Part shown: one piece after another, positions 46,055-57,336 of the stretch
Layout: every line of letters begins with the position of its first letter
Numbering within the stretch: position 1 is the stretch's first letter
Assembly: GCF_963576675.1 (NCBI RefSeq)
Contig: NC_088918.1
Coordinates: 38,659,501-38,723,500, forward strand
Direction: 5' to 3'
DNA: 64,000 bases
Origin: Euphorbia lathyris
Lineage: Eukaryota; Streptophyta; Magnoliopsida; Malpighiales; Euphorbiaceae
Notes under the pieces: generated by a model
Told to the model about the DNA's origin: nothing
The model's input: the letters and a program-made list of their open reading frames with translations, nothing else
Database searches by the model: none
Made by a program: the position numbers and the translations under genes

Positions 46055-46210
46055 TATATATATATATATATATTTATCTATTATTATATTATTATATATA
46101 TATATTATATACATATTATATATATATATATTAGATATTATCTATATATATATATTATATTATATATTATATATATACATATATTATCCATTTATATATA
46201 TATCTATATT
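46055..46210. repeat. TA-rich simple repeat at the viral junction
   Basis: A run of TA dinucleotides starts at 46055, about ten bases after the end of copy 1, and continues as interrupted TATATAT/ATTATATA tracts. Published work on endogenous florendoviruses reports frequent co-location with TA simple repeats. Confidence 0.9.
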
Positions 46211-46408
46211 TATATTTCATTTCAATATTCTCATCATCATCATTTTTGTTTTTTCCTGTTTTTTTTCATATTCCCATTATTATCTTTTTTTTCTGTTTAT
46301 TGGTTTTAGAATATAGTCTATTAATATTTCTGTGTTGTTTATTGGGCAAAGTACGAAAAAAATGCTCGTGGTTTGCCTTATTTGTAAATAGAGGTCCGTG
46401 GAAATTTT
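46211..46408. other. Spacer between pararetrovirus copies 1 and 2
   Basis: About 200 bases of T-rich, apparently non-viral DNA. No feature is supported. Confidence 0.45.
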
Positions 46409-46440
46409 CCTAACCCGTGAATTCCTTCAAAATTCCAGCC

Positions 46441-47954
46441 ATGCCGAAGAAAAATAAAGGAAAAGAAATCACTGGGAGAGATTCCACAATCACTGGGAGA
46501 GAATCCAACAAAAATTATAATGAAGATTCAAAAATAAAAACATGGAGAGATGCCGCTGTAAAGAAAGAATCAACTCTTGAAGATACCACCTTTCAGGTTT
46601 GGACCCTAAAATCCAAAAATGGTTGGCAGAAACATTTGCAAAATCCCTAGAGCTTCAACAAGCTCTAGTCAAGTATCATACTCCAAAAGAAGAGATTCCA
46701 ACTATTCATAAACCTGAGAAAGGAGAATCTTCTTCAACAAAAGCCCTTTCTCATGAAATTTCTAAAAATGTTTTAAATTCCCCAATCTCAACTTCCCAAA
46801 AATATTTTCATGATACCCAAAAAACAATCTCCAATTCCAATTTTCAAAATTCCCAAGTGGCTTTCACACATGTTGTCCCTTCTCCAATTCCTTCAACTTT
46901 TCCAACTGATTTCATTGTCAAGAATTCATTTCAAAATGTTCTTTCTGTAGAAAAAGACTTTTATCATGAAGATCCTCAAGTTTCAATTTAAAAAGCTTTT
47001 GGGAAAAATTGTTTTTTCAAATCATGGGACTTAAACAAGACTTCACGATATTATGAAATGATTCTTACTGTCACAAATTCTGCTTCTTTCAAACACTTTT
47101 ACTGGAAATATGAACACTCAGACCCATCATACTCCACAATAAAAATTCACAAGGTTATTTCTCCAATAGACTGGAAACACCCACTGTCTAAACCTGTGTA
47201 TTTTCATGTGGAATACAAGGAAGAAGAATTTTATGAGACTCCTTTCAATTACTGGGAATACCAACAGGCCTGGTGGAATGCCCTCTTGATTAATAATATT
47301 GGGAGAAAACATTCTTGGCTTATCTTTTTTGATACCGCTTGTGATCCAAAAAAATTTCCTCTTTGGTTCCAACAGTGGTGGGAGCAATGGGGGTGTGTTG
47401 AGCAAATACTCGAAGACAGAATTCTTACTTGTTACAAAAAATTTAAGGCAGGTTACAAACCTACTGAGGAGGAAAAAAGGTTCTCTCCCCTTGCTTTCTT
47501 TTGTATGAAATTTTACTTTGCTTGGGTAGGTGCTTCGAAGGTACAATATGCAGAAAATTATAGAAATTCACTGATTCAAATGAGATTTCTAGTAAGATGG
47601 TGGGACAAATTCAAGATTCCTCATAGTCTCACTGTTGAGAAAATGGATATATGGTTGAAAAATCCTACTAGAAAATCTGGTGAAATACAGTTCACCGAGA
47701 ATCGATTCCTTCCACTTTCCAGACAAATACCTGAAAAAACCATTTCTTTGGGACAAGCACAATTTTTGGCCGAGAAATCTCACTTAGCCTCAAAATTAGC
47801 TGCAGCAAAAACCCCTGAAGAGATGACTGCTTTGTTCAAAAAATACCTTCCCCAATCCCAGTCAGACTCGGACCAGGATGAACCAGCAATTAACTTAAGT
47901 GATAATGATTCCGACTATGATCACTTTAGCATGTTTGGTAATTCTGGTTTTTGA
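46441..47954 (+). pseudogene. Pararetrovirus second ORF, copy 2
   Basis: ATG at 46441 starts the same protein as in copy 1, with a short in-frame insertion that duplicates the ITGRDS/ITGRES segment. A frameshift lies near 46590 and a stop at 46989-46991. From 47058 the frame is open to the natural end at 47954, through WWNALLINN, WFQQWWEQWGC, FLVRWWDKF and the acidic tail. It lacks the frameshift and the stop that copies 1 and 3 share, so it represents a separate lineage. Confidence 0.78.
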
Positions 47955-48928
47955 AAATTAAAAAAAAAAAAAATAATAAATAAAATAAAAAAAAGAAAAT
48001 AAATAAATAAATAAATAAAGATCCCGCTAAGTTACCTAGAATGGTTTAGGCAAAATTTAAGGGACAATTATTCCCTAAAAATCCAAAATTTGAAGATTGC
48101 AGATTCTGAAGATTCCAAGATTGCAGATTTTTGAAGATTCCAGATTTTGAAGATTCCAGTAAGCAACATATGAAGACTCCAGTCCAAAGAAGACTATGTT
48201 CTATTGAAATTATTTGAAGATTCCAATCTTTGTTCAACACGTGACCACCGACAATTTTGCAGACAGAGATTGCAGCTGGCATGTGGATCTACTGTACCAG
48301 TACTATTCACAAAGATAAAATTGCCCTTGGTTACTATTCATGATTCCAAAAATACCCATGGTTACTATTTATGATTCCAAAAATACCCTTTGGTTTGCCT
48401 ATATAAGGAGGTACCCTCCAACACTACACCCCATCCATTCATACATCCATTCTACTCTCCATACACCTTCTCTCTCCTTCCAACACTTTCAACCAACTCT
48501 CTCTTCTCTCCATCATCTCTTACACTTCCATTACTACCTTCTCATCCATCCATACACACTACCTTCCACCTTCATCCATATACACACCACCTTCCTCTTC
48601 CATCCATACACACCACCTTCCTCTTCCATCCATACACACCACCTTTTCTACCCCAAACCTTAAATTTCTCTCTTGTAATCAATTTCAAGAATAATTTGTA
48701 ATTCCTTTTACAAAGGAAGTTGTATCTCCAGTTTTTTATTCCAATTTGTAAGTTTTTGATGGTTGGCTACGCCACCTACTTTTAATAAATTTCATATTTC
48801 AAGTTTATTTATTTAGATCCTTTCAAATTTTATGGGGTCCCTTACAAAAGTATGCAAGCTTATGGTCTATGATCATAAGTAGACAGAAACTGGGGGACGC
48901 TCAAGTTTGAAAGTTACTATTTTGTTTA
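47955..48928 (+). promoter_or_regulatory. Pararetrovirus intergenic region and promoter, copy 2
   Basis: TATATAA lies at 48400-48406 on the plus strand, in the same context as in copy 1. The GAAGATT repeat block upstream is about 30 bases shorter than in copies 1 and 3. Transcription from here would run rightward into copy 3 in antisense. Confidence 0.72.
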
Positions 48929-48939
48929 TTTCAAACTTG
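48902..48939. repeat. Junction of inverted copies 2 and 3, with an 11-bp inverted repeat
   Basis: CAAGTTTGAAA at 48902-48912 is followed after 16 bases by its exact reverse complement TTTCAAACTTG at 48929-48939. Copy 1 has the first arm but not the second. The sequence then continues as inverted viral DNA (GAAAGGATCTAAATAAATAA). Confidence 0.85.
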
Positions 48940-49814
48940 AAAGGATCTAAATAAATAAACTTGAAATATGAAATTTATTAAAAGTAGGTGGCGTAGCCAA
49001 CCATCAAAAACTTACAAATTGGAATAAAAAACTGGAGATACAACTTCCTTCGTAAAAGTAATTACAAATTATTCTTAAAATTGATTACAAGAGAGAAATT
49101 TAAGGTTTGGGGTGGAAAAGGTAATGTGTATGGATGAAAGAGGAAGGTGGTGTGTATGGATGGAAGAGGAAGGTGGTGTATATATGGATGAAGGAGGAAA
49201 GTAGTGTATATGGATGGATGAGAAGGTAGTAATGGAAGTGTAAGAGATGATGGAGAGAAGATAGAGTTGGTTGAAAGTGTTGGAAGGAGAGAGAAGGTGT
49301 ATGGAGAGTAGAATAGATGTATGTATGGATGGGGTGTAGTGTTGGAGGGTACCTCCTTATATAGGCAAACCAAAGGGTATTTTTGGAATCATAAATAGTA
49401 ACCAGGGGTATTTTTGGAATCATGAATAGTAACCAAGGGCAATTTTGTCTTTGTGAATAGTACTGGTACAGTAGATCCACATGCCAGCTGCAATGTGTGT
49501 CTACAAAATTATCGGTGGTCACGTGTTGAACAAAGATTGGAATCTTCAAATAATTTCATTAGAACACAGTCTTTTTTGGACTGGAGTCTTCAAATGTTGC
49601 TTACTAGAATCTTCAAAAATCTTCAATCTTTGGAATCTTCAAAATCTGGAATCTTCAAAAATCTGCAATCTTGGAATCTTCAGAATCTGCAATCTTCAAA
49701 ATTTGGATTTTTAGGAAATAATTGTCCCTTAAATTTTGCCTAAGTACCATTCTAGGAAACTTAGCGGGATCTTTATTTATTTTTTTCTTTTTTTATTATT
49801 TGTTTTTTTAATTT
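48937..49814 (-). promoter_or_regulatory. Pararetrovirus intergenic region and promoter, copy 3
   Basis: On the minus strand TATATAA lies at 49363-49357, with the full GAAGATT repeat block upstream as in copy 1. It points left, toward copy 2, so it faces the copy 2 promoter at a distance of about 950 bases. Confidence 0.72.
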
Positions 49815-51307
49815 TCAAAAACCAGAATTACCAAACATGCTAAAGTGATCATAGTCAGAATCATTATCACTTAAGTTAATTGCTGGTTCATCCTGGTCCG
49901 AGTCTGACTGGGATTGGGGAAGGTATTTTTTGAACAAAGCAGTCATCTCTTCAGGGGTTTTTGCTGCAACTAATTTTAAGGCTAATTGAGATTTCTCAGC
50001 CAAAAATTGTGCTTGTCCCAAAGAAATGGTTTTTTCAGGTATTTGTCTGGAAAGTGGAAGGAATCGATTCTCGGTGAACTGTATTTCGCTGGAATTTCTA
50101 GTAGGATTTTTCAACCATATATCCATTTTCTCAACAGTGAGACTAGGAGGAATCTTGAATTTGTCCCACCATCTTACTAGAAATCTCCTTTAAATCAGTG
50201 AATTTCTATAATTTTCTGCATATTGTACCTTCGAAGCACCTACCCAAGCAAAGTAAAATTTCATACAAAATAAAGCCAGGGGAGAGAACCTTTTTTCCTC
50301 CTCAGTGGGTTTGTAACCCGCCTTAATTTTTTTGTAACAAGTAAGAATTCTGTCTTGGAGGATTTGCTCAACACACCCCCATTGCTCCCACCACTGTTGG
50401 AACCAAAGAGGAAATTTTTCTGGATCACAAGTGGTATCAAAAAAGATAAGCCAATAATGTTTTCTCCCAACATTATTAATCAAGAGGGCATTCCACCAGG
50501 CCTGTTGGTATTCCCAGTAATTGAAAGGAGTCTCATAAAATTCTTCTTCCTTGTATTCCATAGGAAAATACACAGGTTCAGACAGTGGATGTTTCCAGTC
50601 TATTGGAGAAATAACCTTCTGAATTTTTATTATGGAATATGCTGGGTCTGAGTGTTCAGATTTCCAGTAAAAGTGTTTGAAACAAGCAGAATTTGTGACA
50701 GTAAGAATCATTTCATAATATCGTGAAGTCTTGTTTAAGTCCCATGATTTGAAAAACCAATTTTTCCCAAAAGCTTTTTCAATTGAAACTTGAGGATCTT
50801 CATGATAAAAGCCTTTTTCTACAGAAAGAACATTTTGAAATGAATTCTTGAAAATGAAATCAGTTGGAAAAGTTGAAGGAATTGGAGAAGGGACAACATG
50901 TGTGAAAGCCACTTGGGAATTTTGAAAATTGGAATTGGGATTGTTTTTTGGGTATCATGAAAATATTTTTGGGAAGTTGAGATTTGGGAATTTAAAACAT
51001 TTTTAGAAATTTCATGACAAAGGGCTTTTGTTGAAGAAGATTCTCCTTTCTCGGGTTTTTGAACAATTGGAATCTCTTCTTTTGGAGTCTGATACTTGAC
51101 TAGAGCTTGTTGAAGCTCTGGGGATTTTGCAAATATTTCTGCCAACCATTTTTGGATTTTAGGGTCCAAACCTGATTGGGTGGTATCTTCAAGAGTTGAT
51201 TCTTTCTTTACAGCAGCATTTCTCCATGTTTTTATTTTTGAATCTTCATCAGAATTTTTGTTGGAATCTCTCCCAGTGATTTCTTTTCCTTTATTTTTCT
51301 TCGGCAT
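49815..51307 (-). pseudogene. Pararetrovirus second ORF, copy 3
   Basis: ATG at 51307 opens MPKKNKGKEI. The frameshift near 50940 and the stop near 50190 are the same as in copy 1. The central Trp-rich domain and the acidic C-terminus are otherwise well preserved. Confidence 0.8.
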
Positions 51308-51339
51308 GGCCGGAATTTTGAAGGAATTCACGGGTTAGG

Positions 51340-53450
51340 AAGTTAGGAATGGAATTTGTATCTCATTTTATAAACTCAATATCAAAATCATAAATGCTTA
51401 AAATTGCTTGCCAACGTGCAAAAATTTGTTTTGATGCAAGGTTTTTAACATCCTTTTGTAAAACTTCTTTTGCACTTTTGCAATCAATTCTTAAAAGAAA
51501 TCTCTGATTTAGTAAATCACTTTGGAATTTGTTTATACATAAAACAATACTCAAAATTTCTTTTTTAATTGTTGAGTAATTTCTTTGGCATTCATTCCAA
51601 TGTCCAAAGGTGTATTGAACTATGTGTTCTTTACCCTCAGAAACTTGTTTAAGAATTCCACGATAACCTAGGTCAGATGCATCTGTTTCTACAACCTTAG
51701 GTAGGGAAGGATAAGCAAGATGAAGATAAGGAATCTCTAAGACTTGTTGTTTGATTTTTCTAATAAGAGCAGTATGCTCTTCAGTCCATGGGACAAGATT
51801 CTTCTTGAGTCTATCATGTAATGGCTTAGCCATTCTGTTGATATTGGGACAAAAATCAAGAACGTAATTAAGGCTTCCTAAAAACCTCTGTAATTGATTT
51901 TTATCAAGAATCCTATCGGGAAATTTTTGTGCAAATTGAAGGGATCGTTCAATTGGTGTGATAGTTCCTTTGGATATGTAGTGTCCTAAGAACCTGATGC
52001 GAGTTTGGAACAAGGAAATTTTCGATTTCGACACAACCAAACCATTTTTCTTAACAACATAGAAAAAGGTTTTAAGGTGTTTGAAATGTTCTTGAATAGA
52101 ATTTGAAAAGACCAAAACATCGTCGATATACACAATATAGAATTTTGAATAATCATTGAAAATGTCATTCATAATTCTTTGGAATTCAGAAGGGGCATTT
52201 TTCAAACCAAAAGGCATTACATTCCACTCATACTGACCAAAAGGAACAGTAAAAGCAGTTTTGTACCTATGAGATTTTGATATTTGAATTTGCCAAAATC
52301 CTGATTTCATATCACATTTCGAAAAAACATAAGCAGAATGAAGTTTTTGCAAAAGATCTTTTTTATTTGGAATAGGGTACCTAATCCATCTTCACGCCTT
52401 ATTCAAAGGTTTGTAATTTATTACTAATCTATGCGTTCCTCTCTCGATTTCAGAATTTTTATTGACATAAAATGCAGCACAACTCCAAGGGGACCTTGAT
52501 TTTGAAATTAGACCCTTTTGTTCTAATTCCTGAATTTCTTTTCTACAGTATTGCTCAAGTTCTTGGTTCATTTGAATTGGCCTAGCCTTGGCTGGAATTT
52601 GTTTCTCATCAAAATCAATTTCATAAGGCAAGTCAACAATATGTTGTTTTTTGTCCCAAAAAGCAGTTGGAAGATCAGAACAAATTTCTTTTTCAATCAA
52701 GTTTTGAAATTCAGAAATTTTTTGTTGGATTGAAGGATTATTTATCTGTTCTTCAAACCGTTTGAAAACAACATCTTTTTGGAGAGATTGAAGATGATAA
52801 GTTTTCCCTTTGATTAAAACATTTAAGGCATTTTCATGAATCGAACAAGCTTTGATTAAATCGAGATTCCTCGTTTGAGGTTTTTCGATAAATTCAAAAT
52901 TTAATTTTCCATTTTCTGTTTTTGAGGAAATTGAATCTGCTTTCACCTTATAAGGAGTAATCAGATTCATGAAAGGAGTTCACAAAATGACACTGTGTTG
53001 AATAGCACTGACAGAAGCAAACCAAGTTTTTAGGAGAATATCATTATTTAAAATCGAGGCTTCCATTTTTGAATCAACAATCAATTTGGAATTATTTGCA
53101 GCAGAAAGCCTTTCATTTGTTTTCTCTAAAAACTCTTTTGGAACAATTCCTGATTTTATACAATTCAAATCAGCACCGGTGTCAAAAAGTGCGATGGTAT
53201 CGATTTGGAAATCTTTTGAAAAAACAAGAGTTATTTTGATAACATATTTTCGGGTAGTAATTTCCCGTAAAACAAAGTGAAAATCAGTTGGAATCTTTTC
53301 AAAATTTTGAACATTTTGAATTTCATGGGAAGAGGTTTGGCCAATCTCAGTTTCTTCAGGAAAATCAGAAGAATTAGAGGTATCTTGAAGAAGTTTCGAA
53401 ATTAATTTAGAATCATTTCTTTGCTTTTCTTTTAAGTTCTCTAAGCTCAT
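51340..53450 (-). pseudogene. Pararetrovirus protease, reverse transcriptase and RNase H, copy 3
   Basis: ATG at 53450 overlaps the coat-protein frame by 38 bases as in copy 1. DTG (protease) and YIDD (RT) are intact. Stops at 52980-52982 and 52392-52394 equal those of copy 1. Unlike copy 1, RNase H is open through the FGHWNECQRNYS segment, but a private stop at 51363-51365 ends the frame about 20 codons before the natural end. Confidence 0.87.
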
Positions 53451-55183
53451 ATTTTATTTCCTTAATTTCTTTTTGTAGTTCTTGAATGCTTGTCTTTTCA
53501 TTTAAGATGGGTTTTTTCCTTTTATTTAGAATTTTGGTGAGATCATAGGCTCCTTTACTGGTATTGGGTAAAATGGAAGTTTTCTCTACCTTTTCATCTT
53601 CTTTTTTCTCTTTTTGGTTATCTAAGGATCTTAAAAGTTTGTTTAAAAATTCTCTTTTGAGTTCTGGGTCTCCTATGTTGTTAATGATATCTAAAGTTGT
53701 ACTTTGTTCCCTAGTTAAAACATTAATTTCAAAAGAGCTCGTAGAGCTAGTTGCAACGATTTCATCTAATTGAAGGTCTTGGTTGTTTTCAGAGGATATT
53801 GAAGAAAGGTTTTCAGAATCAGAACTAGAGGTATCGGAAGAGGAATCAAGAAGTAGATTGGAGATTTTGTTGGTTATTTCATCATCTAGTTGTAGTTCAT
53901 GTAGTTTTTTATTGAATTTACAGAATTTCGATGTATGTCCCTTTTTATGGCATCTATAACATGTAATATCTCTAAATTTATTTTCTTTGTTCTTAATTTC
54001 AGTTTTCTTTTGTTTGTATTTTCTCGGTTTCCTATAGTGGGATTTTCTATAATAATCATCTTGGGACTTTTGGTATTTTTTCATGAATTTCTTGGGTTTC
54101 CTATAAGCATTTCTCCTAGAACTTTTGCTACAATTTCCTGGGCAAGTTGATGTTGAGGGTTTATTTATGTTGATGTCAAACTGATTACAAAAAGTTCCTA
54201 ATTCGGACCTAGTTTTCTTAAGTTCCCATTTTAGATGTTTTTGTAATTTCATTTCTTGGCAAATTTTTAATCCTTCCTGTTGGGTTAGACTAATCAGCTC
54301 ACCGTAAGTGAATTTGTTATAAGGAATTTGGTGTCCATGCGTTTCCTTAAATTTTGTTTCTAACTTTCTCACCTAATTGGGTCGGTAAGCCAGCCAAAAA
54401 CTTTTCTTTCCAAAAAGGTTGGTTTGGATCTTCTCTAAGCATTACTCTAGTTAAAAACGTATTTTTATACCATTGGAAATCGCTAAGTTTTTTACACTTC
54501 AAATTTGATAAAAGTTCGGCATTTTTGTCTTTTAAATGGGAGGGATCTCCTATGAAATGAAGAGAAATTGTAAGAATTAGAGTGGCTACGGCATCTTGAA
54601 TTGGGTCACCATCATCATCAAAGATTGGTTCATCATTTTCATCTATCTTAATGGCATCTAAAATTTCTTCTTGCTGTTGTTGTGTGAGATAGTAATCCCA
54701 CCAACCTTTTAATTGCCCTGAAAAATCCTGCTATGAGGAGTTCAACAACTGTCCTATCATGGGTACCAGGTTGAGTCTTATAAGCATTGGCTTCCATGGT
54801 CATCTGTTGTAGAAGACCAAGAATTTCATACTCAGAGAGTCCATTTATGTTCCAATCATAGACAGAGGTGGCATTGAAACGAGATTGAGATAAAGGTTTA
54901 GCTTCATTGATATCAGGAGCAGGGATGATTTGCAAACGGTCTTGTGGAATCCTAGACCAATGAAGTTTATTAATTTCAGGAGTGACTTCTTGGAATTGTT
55001 CAATGAGACTTTCAGTTTCAGAGTCTTGAGTTATGACATTAACTTTACTGGCCGAATGGGTAGGAGTATCAGGGATAATTTGAGCGGAATCTTAGTTGGA
55101 GTTGGTACTCGTAGGAGTCATCCTACTTAATTGATCACGAATGGCTTTGATGTATTCAGATTTGCTGTCTTGGATATTAAAGC
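53413..55183 (-). pseudogene. Pararetrovirus coat protein region, copy 3
   Basis: It holds the same basic region, CCHC knuckle (about 53963-53923 on the minus strand) and acidic tail as copy 1. It shares the frameshift near 54355. Private damage includes an extra base near 54724 and a stop near 55094. The upstream part of the region is lost in the 1.2-kb deletion. Confidence 0.8.
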
Positions 55184-55286
55184 AACTGGAATTGACCCTT
55201 CAAGCATTCTATAATTGTGAGTTTTGATTTGTAAAACCAGAGACTTCAAAATATTTTTTATCATTTAAGGAGATAGTAAAATTGGT

Positions 55287-55290
<4 letters not shown>
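55184..55290 (-). pseudogene. Movement-protein fragment, copy 3
   Basis: About 105 bases match 38376-38475 of copy 1 (the PNFTISLND to EGSIPVAL part) with one extra A, so the frame is broken. At one end the fragment is fused to coat-protein sequence; at the other it borders the CA/TA repeat. Confidence 0.75.

Positions 55291-55344
<54 letters not shown>
55291..55344. repeat. Compound simple repeat, CA then TA, at the viral edge
   Basis: About 18 CA units followed by 9 TA units start immediately at the truncated end of pararetrovirus copy 3. Confidence 0.95.
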
Positions 55345-55759
55345 ATGACTATACAACCATTGTGATTACTAAACTAAATATAAATAGAGCTCTGTGATAT
55401 TATGAGTAATAATTAATAATCGTTAAACTTGTTGCTCGGTAACCTATCAATTACATGCATCAAAATTATTGTATGTAGATGTATGTGTGTTATGTATTTA
55501 TTAACTATCTTATTCGATCTGTAGCTCATCCCATATATCAGTTCGACCAATTAATACGTTATGTCATTGTTATTGTGAATTTTTCTTTTTAGACTAACTT
55601 ATGTAAGTTTATAAGATTTCAAATGTTCAAATTTAAATTATTAGATTTTATATTGATTGAATTTATCTCGTGGAAACCTTTAATGAGATTGATGGCATAT
55701 GTTTCGATGATAATTTGAATGGAATGTTTTGCTGTTTTAATTTTTTATGGTAAACAAGG
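55345..55759. other. No gene seen
   Basis: About 400 bases of AT-rich DNA between the simple repeat and the 3' end of a LINE. Confidence 0.45.
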
Positions 55760-57336
55760 AAGATTCAAGCCACAGGAAAAGCAGGCAAATAGAAAAAAAA
55801 TAGGATAAGAACGGACAACTCTACTAAAAGTTAATCTTCGATGATCATCGGAAAGGATTCCCTAGAAGCCTGCAAGAGACACGTCATACACATGATCTCC
55901 CAAAGAGCTAGAACCTGTGAAGTTCACCAACCAGTTAGTAGTACGATTCTCTTCTCTACATGTATACACAAACATGGCAGTCAAACTCCCTACACCGAAA
56001 GATAAACCACGAATAGAGGTGATGAGATTCCACAACATTAGAAATTAAATGCAGTAAAATGGGAGAGTCAACCTCCATTATTACACTTCTAAATCTCGCT
56101 TCCTATGCCAGGAAGAGATCAAAATATAACCCCCATAGTTCTGCCAGAGAAATTATACAATAGCCAATATGGGCCTAAACCCACCTAGCCAAAGATCATG
56201 TGCACCCCTTATCAGACCCCCAGTCATCGCAAGACCAAGATTTCCTTTACAAGCGCCATATGTGTTAACCTTGACCCATCCTGCATCAGGTGGATGCCAA
56301 TGAACCCAAACACTTCTAGGCACCGCCACTCGACCATCAGTCAAAGTAGCCTGATCCATGTTAAATTCTACACAATAGCTCACTACATGGTCAACATTAT
56401 ACCTTGGCGAATAGCTCATGTAAAACACATACTCATTTCTCCATTTCCACTACCACCAAACTGCAAAAGCAAATAGGACTGGCTAATGAACATTCCTAAT
56501 GGTCGTATGTGTACTCAAATTCAAACATATCCAACTCCATACATTACTCGCGACAAATGTAGAACGATACCTTGGTTGGATGAGCTTCGACTAGAAGGAT
56601 GTTGCCATAGGACATTCCCTAAGGATGTGTAAAACCGACTCTTCTAACGGGCAGTGCGCACACACTGAAGAATCCGCTAGCCGTCGGCACACCCGATTGG
56701 TATTGCAAATAATCACACCGTGAACATCCTGCCAGAGAAAACATTTTATTTTTTCAGGTGCCTAAACCTACAAGACGGCTTGGCAAATGCTTAGACATAC
56801 AATCGGGCCCTGAATCCTAAGCAGCTCATATCCTATAGCCATTGTATACTCTCTAGAAGAATTGAGATGCTAGAACTAAGGATCCCAAACTAGGCTCATT
56901 AGGCAAATGATCAAAGCTGCCAGTTTGAGCATATCAGATGTGTTCAGATAGCCCCGTGGCTTCTCCCAATCCCAACAGCACTATGCCACATCCCAGTATG
57001 AGGCTACAGACTCTCCAATTTCAGTAGCATTGACATCGGCTGCTCCATTAACCGCAAGAGTTGCGGTTCCACACCAAACATCAGTATAGAAATGTGTACT
57101 GCAACCATTAAAGATCAGTTTCGCAACTCCCTTTGCCAGAAACAGTCCCGCAACGGCAATGCTCCGCCACGTGGTCGAACTTGAAGAGCTGATTGAAAAC
57201 ATCCATACCTATTTGACCCCTATATATTAGGCCTTCAAAACTTGCACCCAAAGAGCATCTTTATCAGTTAAAACCACCCAACTCAATTTTGCTAGCATTG
57301 TCAGGTTAAAGTGCCTCATTGTACGAATGCCTAGTC
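55760..57336 (-). pseudogene. LINE remnant: zf-RVT and RNase H region
   Basis: On the minus strand, 57336-57230 reads MRHFNLTMLAKLSWVVLTD followed by KDALWVQVLKA, the usual end of the RT region. STTWRSIAVAG and FYTDVWCG lie at about 57170-57060. The zinc-binding segment CAHCPLEESVLHILRECP is near 56650-56600. RNase H begins WVKVNTYGACKGN near 56280 and continues, with frame changes, as FRSVIMEVDSP near 56060. The reverse transcriptase core is missing because a Copia element sits at 57337. The expected aspartate in the first RNase H block (NTDGA) reads Tyr. The 3' end near 55760 is approximate. Confidence 0.82.

Larger units (their letters stand above)
46409..48928 (+). mobile_element. Endogenous pararetrovirus copy 2: second ORF plus promoter region only
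   Basis: It begins at CCTAACCCGTGAATTCC, the last stretch of the polymerase frame, and runs through the second ORF and intergenic region. It has none of the movement, coat or polymerase genes. It lies head-to-tail behind copy 1 and is more diverged from copies 1 and 3 than those are from each other. Confidence 0.85.
48937..55290 (-). mobile_element. Endogenous pararetrovirus copy 3, inverted, truncated in the movement protein
   Basis: On the minus strand it runs from a fragment of the movement protein at 55290 through coat protein, protease, RT, RNase H and second ORF to the promoter region ending at 48937. It matches copy 1 closely and shares several of its breaks. A deletion of about 1.2 kb joins the movement-protein fragment to the coat-protein frame at about 55183. 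Its left viral end abuts a CA/TA simple repeat. Confidence 0.87.
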
